NCBI GenBank assembly: GCA_945900935.1
Contig: CAMDKT010000075.1
Coordinates: 1 to 14,180 of the forward strand
Origin: Candidatus Sulfopaludibacter sp. SbA3
GTDB taxonomy: Bacteria > Acidobacteriota > Terriglobia > Bryobacterales > Bryobacteraceae
Length of the DNA: 14,180 nucleotides
Direction of reading: 5' to 3'
Shown: one piece after another, positions 4,359-12,312 of the stretch
How positions within the stretch are numbered: position 1 is the stretch's first letter
Layout: the number at the start of each line of letters is the position of its first letter
Translations under genes and position numbers: made by a program
Notes under the pieces: generated by a model
Seen by the model: the letters and a program-made list of their open reading frames with translations, nothing else
The model's database searches: none
Told to the model about the DNA's origin: nothing

Positions 4359-6932
4359 ATGCGTTTAGCCCTGCTATTATGCGTGGTGCCTTTAACGGCC
4401 GCGCCGGACACGGCCGCCGAACAGTTCGAAATGAAAGTGCGGCCGATATTGGCGAACCGCTGTTATGGCTGCCACTCCACCGCGCCGTTGGGCGGGTTAG
4501 CCGTGAACTCGCGGAATGGGCTGTTGAAGGGCGGTAAGACCGGGCCCGCGGTGGTGCCTGGCAAGCCTGAAGAGAGCCTGTTAATACAGGCCGTCGCGCA
4601 TACGAACGAGAAGATGAAGATGCCGCTGGGCGCGGCTCGGATGCCGGAGAGCGAGATCGCTGTGTTGACCGATTGGATCAAGGCAGGGGCGTATTGGCCG
4701 GAAGTGAAAGTGGCCGCGACGCCGGGCAAGGGCAAGTATGTCATCACCGCCGAACAGCGGAAGTTTTGGGCGTTTCAGCCGGTCCGGAAGGTCGATGGGA
4801 CAATTGACAGTCTGGTGAATGAAGAGCTCCGGGCGAAGGGGTTGATCGCGAACAAGCCAGCCGCGCGGCGCGACTTGATTCGGCGGGCATATATCGATTT
4901 GACTGGCCTGCCGCCGGCGTTTGAAGAAGTGCGCGCGTTCGAGCGGGATTCGTCGGCGGGGGCGTTTGCCAAGGTGGTCGATAAACTATTGGCGTCTCCG
5001 CATTATGGCGAACGCTGGGCGCGGTATTGGCTGGACGTGGCGCGCTACTCCGATGACCGCATGGACAGCGATGTCGATTTGCCGTATCCGAATTCCTTTC
5101 GCTATCGCAATTGGGTGATCGATGCGTTTAATTCCGATATGCCTTACGACTTGTTTGTGAAGGCGCAGATTGCGGGCGATCAATTAGAGAAGAAGGAGTT
5201 GGCCGTGGGGCTGGGGTTTTATGGGTTGAGTCCGGAGTTGACCGATGATCGTGTCGACGTTACGACGCGCGGTTTTATGGCCTTAACCGGGGCTTGCGCG
5301 CAGTGTCATGACCATAAGTTCGACCCGATTCCGACGAAGGATTATTACGCATTGCAAGGCGTGTTCAGCTCGACGAAACGGGCGGAGTTTGAGTTGGCGC
5401 CGGTGGACCAGGTAAAGGCGTACAAGGCGCAGGAGAAGAAGATCAACGAGATTAAGAAGCGGATTGAGACGTTCCTGAAAGGGCAGGCGGAGGAGTTGGC
5501 GGAGATGCTGGCGTCGGAGTCTCCGAAGTATATTCGGGCGGCGCGACATCCGGGGGTTGGGACGGAAGGCTTGGACGCGGAAGTGCTGGCGCGATGGGTG
5601 CGGTATTTGAAAACGGGGCCGCTGGACAACAAGTATTTGCAAGGGTGGGAGAAAGAGTCATTCGACTTAAGCGCGTTCCGGCAGGAGGCGCTTTCCCTGT
5701 TGGCCGAGCGAAAAAAAGTGGACGAGCAGAACCTGCAACAGGGCACCAAAAACGAGGACACGGTGAGGGGCACGACCTTCGCGCTGCCGCCGAACCGGTA
5801 CTTTATGTGGCGGGACCTGTTCTTCAACGATTTCTATGGGCGCGAGTTTAAGCAGGAGGAAGACGGGGTGTTGTGGTTCGGGCCGAACCGCGGGTTCTAC
5901 ACTTCCGATGGGACCATTGAGCGGTTCTTGACCGGGCGGTGGAAGGGCTATCTGAACGACATGCGAGCGGAGATGAAAGATCTGCAGGCGGCGCTGCCGC
6001 CGCAGTATCCGTTCGCGCACGCGGTCAAGGATAATCCGACGCCAATCAACGAACGTGTGGCGATTGGCGGCGCGCCGGAGAACCTGGGAGAAGAAGCGCC
6101 GCGGGCGTTCCTTTCGATTCTCTCGGCAGGCGATCCGAAGCCGTTTACGAAGGGCAGCGGGCGGTTGGAGCTGGCGGAGGCGATTGCGTCCGCGGAGAAT
6201 CCGCTGACGGCGCGGGTGATGGTGAACAGGATTTGGCAGCACCATTTTGGCGAGGGAATCGTGCGAACAGTTTCAAACTTTGGACGGATGGGCGATACGC
6301 CATCTCACCCGCAATTGCTCGATCAGTTGGCTTCGTCGTTCGTTGCCGGCGGGTGGTCAATGAAGAAGCTGCACCGGGAGATTTTGTTGTCGGAAACCTA
6401 TCAACGCAGCGCCGAGCAGAACGAGAAGAATTTCGCGGCGGACCCGGATAACCGGCTGCTTTGGCGCGCGAACCGGCAGCGATTGGACGCCGAGTCGATG
6501 CGCGACACGCTGCTGCAATTGAGCGGAGAACTGGACGGCGCGCCCGGCGCGAAGCCATTACCGCTGGATCAGCCGGAGAACCGGAAGCGGTCGATTTATG
6601 GGTTTATCAGCCGTCGGAAATTGGACGGAACGCTGGCGCTGTTTGACTTTCCAAATCCGAACCTTTCGGCGGAGAAACGGATTGTGACGGCGACGCCGTT
6701 GCAGCAGCTTTATTTCTTGAACGGCGAGTTTCTCGGGGCGCGGGCGGAGGCGTTGGCGAAGAAGCTGACGGGGACCCCGGAGGAACGGATTCGGCAGGCG
6801 TACCGGACGGTGTTTGGGCGGGAGGCGACGGCGGCGGAGTTGCAATTGGGCCGCGAGTTTGTGGCCGCGGGCGAATGGCGCGCCTATGCCCAAGTGTTAT
6901 TGAGCGCGAATGAATTGTTGTTTGTGAATTAG
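4359..6932 (+). CDS. Secreted PSCyt1-DUF1549-DUF1553 protein
   Basis: This 857-residue protein has the planctomycete-type cytochrome architecture. A signal peptide (residues about 1-15, LALLLCVVPLTAA) is followed by a PSCyt1 haem domain with CYGCH (35-39) and candidate axial Met86 or Met88 in KMKMP. Then come DUF1549/PSCyt2 (about 130-345), with IDLTGLPP, HYGERWARYWLDVARYSD and CAQCHDHKFDP (Cys313, Cys316, His317), a charged, probably coiled-coil linker (about 350-385), and DUF1553/PSD1 from about 595 to the C-terminus with NPLTARVMVNRIWQHHFG. Such proteins are thought to act outside the cytoplasmic membrane, often with a DUF1501 partner, and have been linked to polysaccharide use, but no reaction is established. 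The DUF1501 gene begins six bases after the stop, so the two form one transcription unit. The start is the first ATG of the frame, after a -10-like box. Confidence 0.93.
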   Translation: MRLALLLCVVPLTAAPDTAAEQFEMKVRPILANRCYGCHSTAPLGGLAVNSRNGLLKGGKTGPAVVPGKPEESLLIQAVAHTNEKMKMPLGAARMPESEIAVLTDWIKAGAYWPEVKVAATPGKGKYVITAEQRKFWAFQPVRKVDGTIDSLVNEELRAKGLIANKPAARRDLIRRAYIDLTGLPPAFEEVRAFERDSSAGAFAKVVDKLLASPHYGERWARYWLDVARYSDDRMDSDVDLPYPNSFRYRNWVIDAFNSDMPYDLFVKAQIAGDQLEKKELAVGLGFYGLSPELTDDRVDVTTRGFMALTGACAQCHDHKFDPIPTKDYYALQGVFSSTKRAEFELAPVDQVKAYKAQEKKINEIKKRIETFLKGQAEELAEMLASESPKYIRAARHPGVGTEGLDAEVLARWVRYLKTGPLDNKYLQGWEKESFDLSAFRQEALSLLAERKKVDEQNLQQGTKNEDTVRGTTFALPPNRYFMWRDLFFNDFYGREFKQEEDGVLWFGPNRGFYTSDGTIERFLTGRWKGYLNDMRAEMKDLQAALPPQYPFAHAVKDNPTPINERVAIGGAPENLGEEAPRAFLSILSAGDPKPFTKGSGRLELAEAIASAENPLTARVMVNRIWQHHFGEGIVRTVSNFGRMGDTPSHPQLLDQLASSFVAGGWSMKKLHREILLSETYQRSAEQNEKNFAADPDNRLLWRANRQRLDAESMRDTLLQLSGELDGAPGAKPLPLDQPENRKRSIYGFISRRKLDGTLALFDFPNPNLSAEKRIVTATPLQQLYFLNGEFLGARAEALAKKLTGTPEERIRQAYRTVFGREATAAELQLGREFVAAGEWRAYAQVLLSANELLFVN

Positions 6933-6938
6933 GTACAT

Positions 6939-8357
6939 ATGAACCGTAGAGAAGCATTGGTCCGAATGACGAACGGGTTCGGGGCAATTGGCCTGGCGGG
7001 CCTGCTGCACGGCGAATCCGCGTCGCTGCTGCCGAAGAAGCCGCACTTCGCGCCGAAGGCGAAGCAGGTGATTTTTCTATTCCTAAACGGCGGTCCGTCG
7101 CAGGTAGACACGTTCGATCCGAAGCCGGCTTTGGCCAAGTATCATGGAAAGCCGATGCCGGGCGAGTTCAAGGCGGCGAAGCAGGAACGGGGCACGCTGA
7201 TGCAGTCGCCGTTCGGGTTCAAGCGGTATGGGCAGAGCGGATTGGAGATCAGCGATCTGTTCGCGAAGACGGCGGCGCACGCCGACGATCTATGCGTGAT
7301 CCGGTCGATGCATACGGATTTGCCGGCGCATCAGCAGGCGATCATGCAGATGAATTCGGGGCGCGTGATTCCGGGATTTCCGTCGTGGGGGGCGTGGACG
7401 ACTTACGGGTTGGGCACGGAGAATGCGAACCTGCCGGGGTTCATTGCCTTGTGCGCGGGCGTGCCGGATGTGGGTCCGCAGTTGTGGAGTTCGTCGTTTT
7501 TGCCGGCGGCGTATCAGGGGACGTATGTGCCGGCCGATGAGACCGATCCGGAGAAGATGATTCAGCATTTGCGGAATCGAACGGGGAGCGCGGCGGAGCA
7601 GAAGCGGCGCGTGGAGTTGTGGCAGAAGCTGAACCGGATGGAGTTGGCCGAGCGTGGCGGGGATGCGCAGTTGGAGGGTCGAATTCAATCGATGGAAGTG
7701 GCCTACCGGATGCAGGCGGAGGCGTTGGAGGCGTTCGATATTGCAAAGGAAACGGCGGCGGTGCGGGCGCGGTATGGGGCGGATCAGTTCGAAAACGAGT
7801 CGGAGATGCACATCAAATCGGCGACGCGCGACGGCGATTTTGCGCGGGGTTGCTTAGTAGCCCGGCGGTTAATTGAGCGCGGGGTAAGAGCCGTGCAAGT
7901 GTATGCCGGGAATGACAAGCCATGGGACAGCCATCATGACATTTTGGTGCACCGAAGGCTGGCGCGGCAGGCGGATCAGCCGATTGCCGCGTTGTTATCG
8001 GATCTGAAGGCGTCGGGGTTGTTGAAAGAGACGATTGTTATCATCGGCGGCGAGTTCGGACGGAGGCCGTGGACAGAAGTGGCTGGGCGAATTAACGTGC
8101 AAAATGGACGCAATCATAACAATGAAGGCTTCACTACCGTGCTGGCTGGCGGCGGCGTGAAGGGCGGATACGCGCATGGCGCAACGGACGAGTTTGGGTA
8201 TCAATCGATTGAGAAGAAGGTGCATGTGCATGACATGCATGCGACTGTTCTGCACCTTCTTGGATTGGAACATACTAAGTTGACTTACCCGTATTCCGGA
8301 AGGGATTTCCGGCTTACGGATGTTGCCGGGAATGTGGTGAAAGAGCTAATTGCTTAG
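6939..8357 (+). CDS. DUF1501 protein with Tat signal
   Basis: This 472-residue protein is a DUF1501 member, a sulfatase/alkaline-phosphatase-like fold of unknown activity. The N-terminus MNRREALVRM followed by GFGAIGLAGLLHG is a twin-arginine signal, so export of the folded protein is likely. Family landmarks are FLFLNGGPSQVDTFDPKP (about 46-63), WDSHHDI (about 328-334), IIGGEFGRRPW (about 368-378), GRNHNNEGFTTVLAGGG (about 387-403) and the C-terminal LLGLEHTKLTYPYSGRDFRL. It sits six bases after the PSCyt1-DUF1549-DUF1553 gene, its regular partner, with little Shine-Dalgarno sequence, suggesting translational coupling. The common GRDH motif appears as GRNH here. Its stop codon overlaps that of the convergent htpG. 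Metal-dependent hydrolase activity is possible but unproven. Confidence 0.92.
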   Translation: MNRREALVRMTNGFGAIGLAGLLHGESASLLPKKPHFAPKAKQVIFLFLNGGPSQVDTFDPKPALAKYHGKPMPGEFKAAKQERGTLMQSPFGFKRYGQSGLEISDLFAKTAAHADDLCVIRSMHTDLPAHQQAIMQMNSGRVIPGFPSWGAWTTYGLGTENANLPGFIALCAGVPDVGPQLWSSSFLPAAYQGTYVPADETDPEKMIQHLRNRTGSAAEQKRRVELWQKLNRMELAERGGDAQLEGRIQSMEVAYRMQAEALEAFDIAKETAAVRARYGADQFENESEMHIKSATRDGDFARGCLVARRLIERGVRAVQVYAGNDKPWDSHHDILVHRRLARQADQPIAALLSDLKASGLLKETIVIIGGEFGRRPWTEVAGRINVQNGRNHNNEGFTTVLAGGGVKGGYAHGATDEFGYQSIEKKVHVHDMHATVLHLLGLEHTKLTYPYSGRDFRLTDVAGNVVKELIA

Positions 8358-10180
8358 ACCGCTTTTGTTAGAACGCGGTTGAGGCGTTGGACAAAAGCGG
8401 CAGGGTCATCCAAGGCGACGCCTTCGATGAGCAGGGCTTGGTCGAAGAGGAGGAATGCGGCGTCGTTCAGGATGCCGTCGTCGTCGGCAGCTTGCAGCTT
8501 CTTCACAATTTCGTGATCCGGGTTCACTTCGAGGATCGGCTTTGAATCGGGCATGCCGCCGGACTGGCCCATCGACCTCAGCATCTGGCGCATTTTCATC
8601 GACGGCTCGTCTTCATCGGAGACGATGCAACTGGGGCTGTCGGCGAGGCGCATGGAAGCGCGGACGTCCTTCACTTTGGAACCAAGCGCGGCTTTCAGCT
8701 TTTCGAGCAGCGGCTTCAGGTCTTCGCTCTTGTCCTTGTCGTCTTCTGATTTCAGATCCTCGCCGGCGGAGGTTTTGTTGACGGCCTTGAGATCGATGTC
8801 GCCGTACTTGTCAATGCCGGCGAAAACGAATTCGTCGGCCTCGTCGTCGAGGACCAGAACCTCGATGTCCTTCTTCTTGTAAATCTCCAGGAGCGGCGAA
8901 GTGCGCAGTTGAGCCGAAACGCCGCCGGTGATGAAGTAGATGGCCTTCTGGCCCTCCGACATGCGGGCTTTGATTTCGGCGAGGCTGGTCCAACCGTCGG
9001 CTTTCGTCGTCTTGACGCGGATCAGATCGAGGAGCGCGTCGCGGTTGGCGAAGTCACTGTAAAGCCCTTCCTTCATGGGCCGATTGTACTGCTCGATGAA
9101 GGCGGTGTACTTGTCCTTGTCCTCCTCGGCGATGGACTTGAGTTCGTTCAGAACCTTCTTCACGCTGGCGGTGCGGATCGCGGCCAATGTGCGGTTTTGC
9201 TGGAGTATTTCGCGGCTGACGTTGAGCGGAAGGTCTTCGCTGTCGATGATCCCGCGGAGGAAGCGGAGGTAAGTTGGCAGCAGCTCTTTCGAATCGTCGG
9301 TAATGAAAACGCGCTTAACGTAGAGCTTGACGCCGGGCGTGTAATCGGCCTGGTATAGATCGTAGGGTGCCTTCGACGGAACGTAGAAAAGCGTCGTATA
9401 TTCCATGGTTCCTTCGGCCTTGGTGTGGAACCAGAACATGGGGTCTTCGTAGCCGCCGGCGATGGTTTTGTAGAGCTCTTTATAGTCTTCGTCTTTGAGT
9501 TCGGATTTAGAACGTTTCCAGAGGGCGCTGGCGGAATTGACCTGTTCGGTCTTGTCGCCTTCGGTCAGGTAAATCGGAAAGGCGATGTGGTTGGAGTACT
9601 TCTTGATGATCTCGCGGAGTTTCCAGCCGTTGGCGTAATCTTTTCCGTCCTCATTGAAATGGACGGTAACAGAGGTACCCTGTTGCTGCCTCTCGGAAGG
9701 CTCGATGTCGAAGCCGGTTTTGCCGTCGCTGGTCCAGCGGAAGGCCTGTTCTTCGCCGGCCTTGCGGGAGATGACGTCCACGCGATCGGCGACGATGAAG
9801 GCGCTGTAGAAACCGACGCCGAACTGGCCGATGAGGTTCGAATCGCGCTTGGCGTCACCGCTTAAGTTGGCTAGAAAATTCTTGGTGCCGGAGCGGGCGA
9901 TGGTGCCGAGATGATCGACCAGATCCTGCTCATTCATGCCGATGCCGTTGTCGGAGATGGTTAGAATTTTCTTTTCTTCGTCGAGAGTGAGCTCGATTTT
10001 GGGGTCGAAGGCGATCGACTTCAAGGACTCCTCGGTCAGCGTCAGATACTTCAGCTTGTCGAGCGCGTCGGAAGAGTTCGAGACGAGTTCGCGCAGGAAG
10101 ATCTCCGGGTGCGAGTAGAGCGAGTGGACGATGAGGTGTAGAAGTTGATTGACTTCAGTTTGGAATTCGCGTTTTGACAT
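8354..10180 (-). CDS. htpG: HtpG, Hsp90 chaperone
   Basis: This is the bacterial Hsp90, a cytoplasmic dimeric ATP-dependent chaperone. At 608 residues it is slightly shorter than E. coli HtpG (624). The N-terminal GHKL ATPase domain shows ELVSNSSDAL (Glu31, Asn35, Asp38), DNGIGM (77-82), GTIARSGTK (92-100), the lid/GQFGVGFYSAF segment (118-128) and GTSVTVHF (168-175). The middle domain carries LPLNVSREILQQ with the catalytic-loop Arg323. The C-terminal dimerisation domain includes DSPSCIVSDEDEPSM. All expected ATPase residues are present. The ATG at 10180 gives the conserved N-terminus; no Shine-Dalgarno precedes it. It stands alone on its strand, and its TAA shares bases with the TAG of the convergent DUF1501 gene. 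Confidence 0.98.
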   Translation of the reverse strand: MSKREFQTEVNQLLHLIVHSLYSHPEIFLRELVSNSSDALDKLKYLTLTEESLKSIAFDPKIELTLDEEKKILTISDNGIGMNEQDLVDHLGTIARSGTKNFLANLSGDAKRDSNLIGQFGVGFYSAFIVADRVDVISRKAGEEQAFRWTSDGKTGFDIEPSERQQQGTSVTVHFNEDGKDYANGWKLREIIKKYSNHIAFPIYLTEGDKTEQVNSASALWKRSKSELKDEDYKELYKTIAGGYEDPMFWFHTKAEGTMEYTTLFYVPSKAPYDLYQADYTPGVKLYVKRVFITDDSKELLPTYLRFLRGIIDSEDLPLNVSREILQQNRTLAAIRTASVKKVLNELKSIAEEDKDKYTAFIEQYNRPMKEGLYSDFANRDALLDLIRVKTTKADGWTSLAEIKARMSEGQKAIYFITGGVSAQLRTSPLLEIYKKKDIEVLVLDDEADEFVFAGIDKYGDIDLKAVNKTSAGEDLKSEDDKDKSEDLKPLLEKLKAALGSKVKDVRASMRLADSPSCIVSDEDEPSMKMRQMLRSMGQSGGMPDSKPILEVNPDHEIVKKLQAADDDGILNDAAFLLFDQALLIEGVALDDPAAFVQRLNRVLTKAV

Positions 10181-10215
10181 GGGGTTTGGATAGATTGGAC
10201 CCGATTGGGGAACCT

Positions 10216-10430
10216 TTTTCTATTTTTGCAGATCCGGCGAAGGCCGCGCCCGGAAACCGGGACCACGACGTGTTCGTCATCGCCTCCACGGGAGGTGCCG
10301 ACATTCCCGTCATGGAGGAAATGAATCGTGAAATCGTTCTCGGCTGGAACTCCCGTACTCCTAAAGGACAACCTCGGCGATGCGTATCCGATGGGCTTTG
10401 ACAATAAGGGAACAGACTATTACAACATCA
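10216..10430 (+). pseudogene. Fossil of a TolB-like beta-propeller gene
   Basis: Two plus-strand fragments in different frames look like parts of a TolB/PD40 (WD40-like) beta-propeller protein. The first, from about 10216, reads FADPAKAAPGNRDHDVFVIA then EIVLGW. At about 10345-10350 the frame changes to AGTPVLLKDNLGDAYPMGF, DNKGTDYYNIN (to about 10430). In intact propellers as I recall them, a DVFVI-type blade ending in LGW is followed by about 35 residues before a PVLLK..LGD..PMGF blade, so an internal deletion with frameshift is likely. No start codon context, signal peptide or continuation is present: htpG begins on one side and a convergent DUF4242 gene on the other. The remaining bases between 10181 and 10466 hold nothing else recognisable. 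Family call is from remembered patterns and is moderate. Confidence 0.55.
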
Positions 10431-10466
10431 ACCCGGGAGGCGGCCATCAGGTCTTCACGCCCCGCC

Positions 10467-10790
10467 TCAATAAATCCCCGACTCCTTCGCCACGTCGTGT
10501 TCCATGGCCCAGCGCGCCTCCTGGGCCATCGACGGATCGACGACCGACTTCACCTCGCTAATCGTATCCGCCGCTAATCCGCTGAGATAGGCGTGCTCAC
10601 GGATCAGCCGTTCATCCCGCGCGATATAAATGCTGTAAATTTTATCGGCGGTGACGAAACTTTCCACCCATTGGATGTTCGAGCCGATCTCCTCCAGCGC
10701 GCGGCACGACTTATCGGCAATCACAGCCAGTTCGTCCCGCGACATCGCGCCCGCGCCCGGCATCTTCCGTTCGATCACGTACTTTGGCAT
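10467..10790 (-). CDS. DUF4242 (SCO4226-type) small protein
   Basis: This 107-residue protein is a DUF4242 member. The family includes the Streptomyces SCO4226 protein, described as nickel-binding with a ferredoxin-like alpha/beta barrel fold. Recognisable parts are the N-terminal MPKYVIERKMPGAG, the central SNIQWVESFVTADKIYSIYI (about 36-55) and DERLIREHAYLSG. The family-typical IQWVESYVTDDKIYC-type strand is well kept. The start at 10790 is chosen over an upstream frame extension because it gives the family N-terminus and AAAGG lies about eight bases before it. It begins 13 bases after frdD stops, so it is probably the last gene of the frd operon. No function in fumarate reduction is known. 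Cytoplasmic, since no signal peptide is seen. Confidence 0.85.
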   Translation of the reverse strand: MPKYVIERKMPGAGAMSRDELAVIADKSCRALEEIGSNIQWVESFVTADKIYSIYIARDERLIREHAYLSGLAADTISEVKSVVDPSMAQEARWAMEHDVAKESGIY

Positions 10791-10803
10791 GGTTTCGCCT
10801 TTC

Positions 10804-11154
10804 TCAAATACTCCACAGGAGGCAGGCAGCGACCACGGTCCCCACCGTCGCGCCGCCATAACAAAAAACGTTGATGAATTCGCTTAGATGCTTGATCTGT
10901 AATCCGTCGTAGAGAGTAAACCGGAACCGGTGCGCCCAGTGGAACAACGGCAGCGAACATAAGACCAGCAGGTAGACGCGAGTCATTGGATGTCTAAGTA
11001 AGACGAGTAACTTCTCGTAACCCGGTCCGTCCAGCCATCCCAGCGGAAACGCCAGCGCGAACAGCAATAAGTGGATCGGCATCAGCAGCGCCGAAACCAC
11101 GCCGCCGGCGCTAAAGAGCAGCCACAAAAAAGGTTCGTTTGATCGCTTGCTCAT
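10804..11154 (-). CDS. frdD: Fumarate reductase membrane anchor subunit D
   Basis: This 116-residue hydrophobic protein is the FrdD anchor of quinol:fumarate reductase (E. coli FrdD 119 residues). It starts RSNEPFLWLLFSAGGVVSALL, matching the RSDEP.FW.LFGAGG N-terminus of the family, and has three transmembrane helices (about 8-35, 55-75, 93-115). PLGWLDGPGYEKLL and LPLFHWAHRFRFTLYDG are also family-like. Together with FrdC it anchors FrdAB to the membrane and forms the menaquinol site. The ATG directly follows the TAA of frdC, with GAGGG just before it inside frdC, so translation is coupled. Confidence 0.9.
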   Translation of the reverse strand: MSKRSNEPFLWLLFSAGGVVSALLMPIHLLLFALAFPLGWLDGPGYEKLLVLLRHPMTRVYLLVLCSLPLFHWAHRFRFTLYDGLQIKHLSEFINVFCYGGATVGTVVAACLLWSI

Positions 11155-11562
11155 TTACCCTCGCATCAGGATCCAGGCTATAGCCGCCGATAACACAGCC
11201 CAAGCCGCGAAGTTTGGCGCCGAGATGGCCAGGTTCGGAAGACGCCTCCCGCCCACGCGGACCACCATCGCCTTCGGGGCCAGATTAAACCACGTCACGG
11301 CATGGAAAACCACAAAAAACAGACTGACCGCGTTCAACACGAGCAGCAGCGGACTGCGCAGCCAATCCTGAAATTCCGCATACCTCGCCGGTCCGGCCGC
11401 CAAGGCCCGGATCTGCAGCAGCGTCAATATCACCGTCCAGGCCACGAAGACGCTGCTGGCTTCGCGCAGGATGAATTTCAAATACACCCAGCGCGTCAGC
11501 CACCAGTAAGTCGAAACGCGCGGGTGGTACGACTTAGGCAGATACTCGGTGGGATTGATCAT
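11155..11562 (-). CDS. frdC: Fumarate reductase membrane anchor subunit C
   Basis: This 135-residue protein is the FrdC anchor (E. coli 131). It has three predicted membrane helices (about 32-52, 71-92, 108-132). The sequence FILREASSVFVAW holds Glu34, corresponding to the quinol-site Glu29 of E. coli FrdC, and FHAVTWFNLAPKAM holds His87, corresponding to His84-type residues at the haemless quinone pocket. The N-terminal STYWWL resembles the E. coli STWWKKL segment. No haem-ligand pattern like that of SdhC is apparent. It starts three bases after the frdB stop with GGAG about seven bases before the ATG, and is directly followed by frdD. Confidence 0.9.
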   Translation of the reverse strand: MINPTEYLPKSYHPRVSTYWWLTRWVYLKFILREASSVFVAWTVILTLLQIRALAAGPARYAEFQDWLRSPLLLVLNAVSLFFVVFHAVTWFNLAPKAMVVRVGGRRLPNLAISAPNFAAWAVLSAAIAWILMRG

Positions 11563-11565
11563 AAC

Positions 11566-12306
11566 TTACTCCGACCCCCGCGGCAGCACCAGGGCCTTCA
11601 CCCATTCCATCGTAGCCGTCAACTTATACTGTTGAATAGCCCCGGCTGGGTCCACATGCTTGGGACAAACCTGCGTACACTCGCCGACAAAAGTACACCC
11701 CCAAATGCCGTCGTGCTGGGACAGGATGTCCATGCGCTCACTGGCCCCCTCGTCGCGCGAGTCCATGTTATACCGCTGCGCCAGGGCAATCGCCGCCGGA
11801 CCGATAAACAGCGGATCCAATCCGTAAACCGGGCAGGCGGCATAACATAACATACAGTTAATGCACATGCTGTACTGCTTATACGCCTCTAATTGCTCGG
11901 GCGTTTGGAAGTACTCCTCGTCCAGCGGTTTTTCCACCTTCCGGATGATCCACGGTTTCGACTTTTCGAGCTTCACCAGGAAGTCCGACGTGTCGACCAC
12001 CAGATCCTTGAGCACCGGGAAATTCTTCATCGGCTCCACGCGCACCGGGCCCGGCGCGTAGTCGGAAAGAAACGTGGCGCAGGTCAGTTTGGGAACGCCG
12101 TTCACAGTCATCCCACAGCTCCCGCAGACTCCCATGCGGCACGACCAGCGAAACGTCAGCGAGCCGTCCAAATGGTCCTTGATGTAATTCAGCGCGTCGA
12201 GCACCACCCACTCCTTGCGGAGCGGGACCTCAAAGGAGTCGAATCGCGGCTTCTCGTCCTGGGCCGGATCATAACGTGTAACTTCGATTGTGATTCTGTT
12301 CGCCAT
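11566..12306 (-). CDS. frdB: Fumarate reductase iron-sulfur subunit B
   Basis: This 246-residue protein carries electrons between the quinol site and the flavin. All cluster ligands are visible. The [2Fe-2S] cluster has Cys56, Cys61, Cys64 and Cys76 (SCRMGVCGSCGM ... LTC). The [4Fe-4S] has Cys148, Cys151, Cys154 and Cys214, and the [3Fe-4S] has Cys158, Cys204 and Cys210 (CINCMLCYAACP; GCTFVGECTQVCPKH). From memory the positions match E. coli FrdB to within one residue, favouring the Frd over the Sdh branch. It lies on the cytoplasmic face, bound to FrdA and the anchors. It begins six bases after frdA and ends three bases before frdC. Confidence 0.96.
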   Translation of the reverse strand: MANRITIEVTRYDPAQDEKPRFDSFEVPLRKEWVVLDALNYIKDHLDGSLTFRWSCRMGVCGSCGMTVNGVPKLTCATFLSDYAPGPVRVEPMKNFPVLKDLVVDTSDFLVKLEKSKPWIIRKVEKPLDEEYFQTPEQLEAYKQYSMCINCMLCYAACPVYGLDPLFIGPAAIALAQRYNMDSRDEGASERMDILSQHDGIWGCTFVGECTQVCPKHVDPAGAIQQYKLTATMEWVKALVLPRGSE

Positions 12307-12312
12307 TCCAGT

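Noticed and set aside
5283..6245. Minus-strand Arg/Leu/Pro-rich frames within the PSCyt1 gene
   Set aside because: Antisense shadows of a strong, domain-complete coding sequence.
8221..8245. Repeated GCATG units suggesting a protein-binding repeat
   Set aside because: They encode the His-Val-His-Asp-Met-His stretch of the DUF1501 protein; codon choice explains them.
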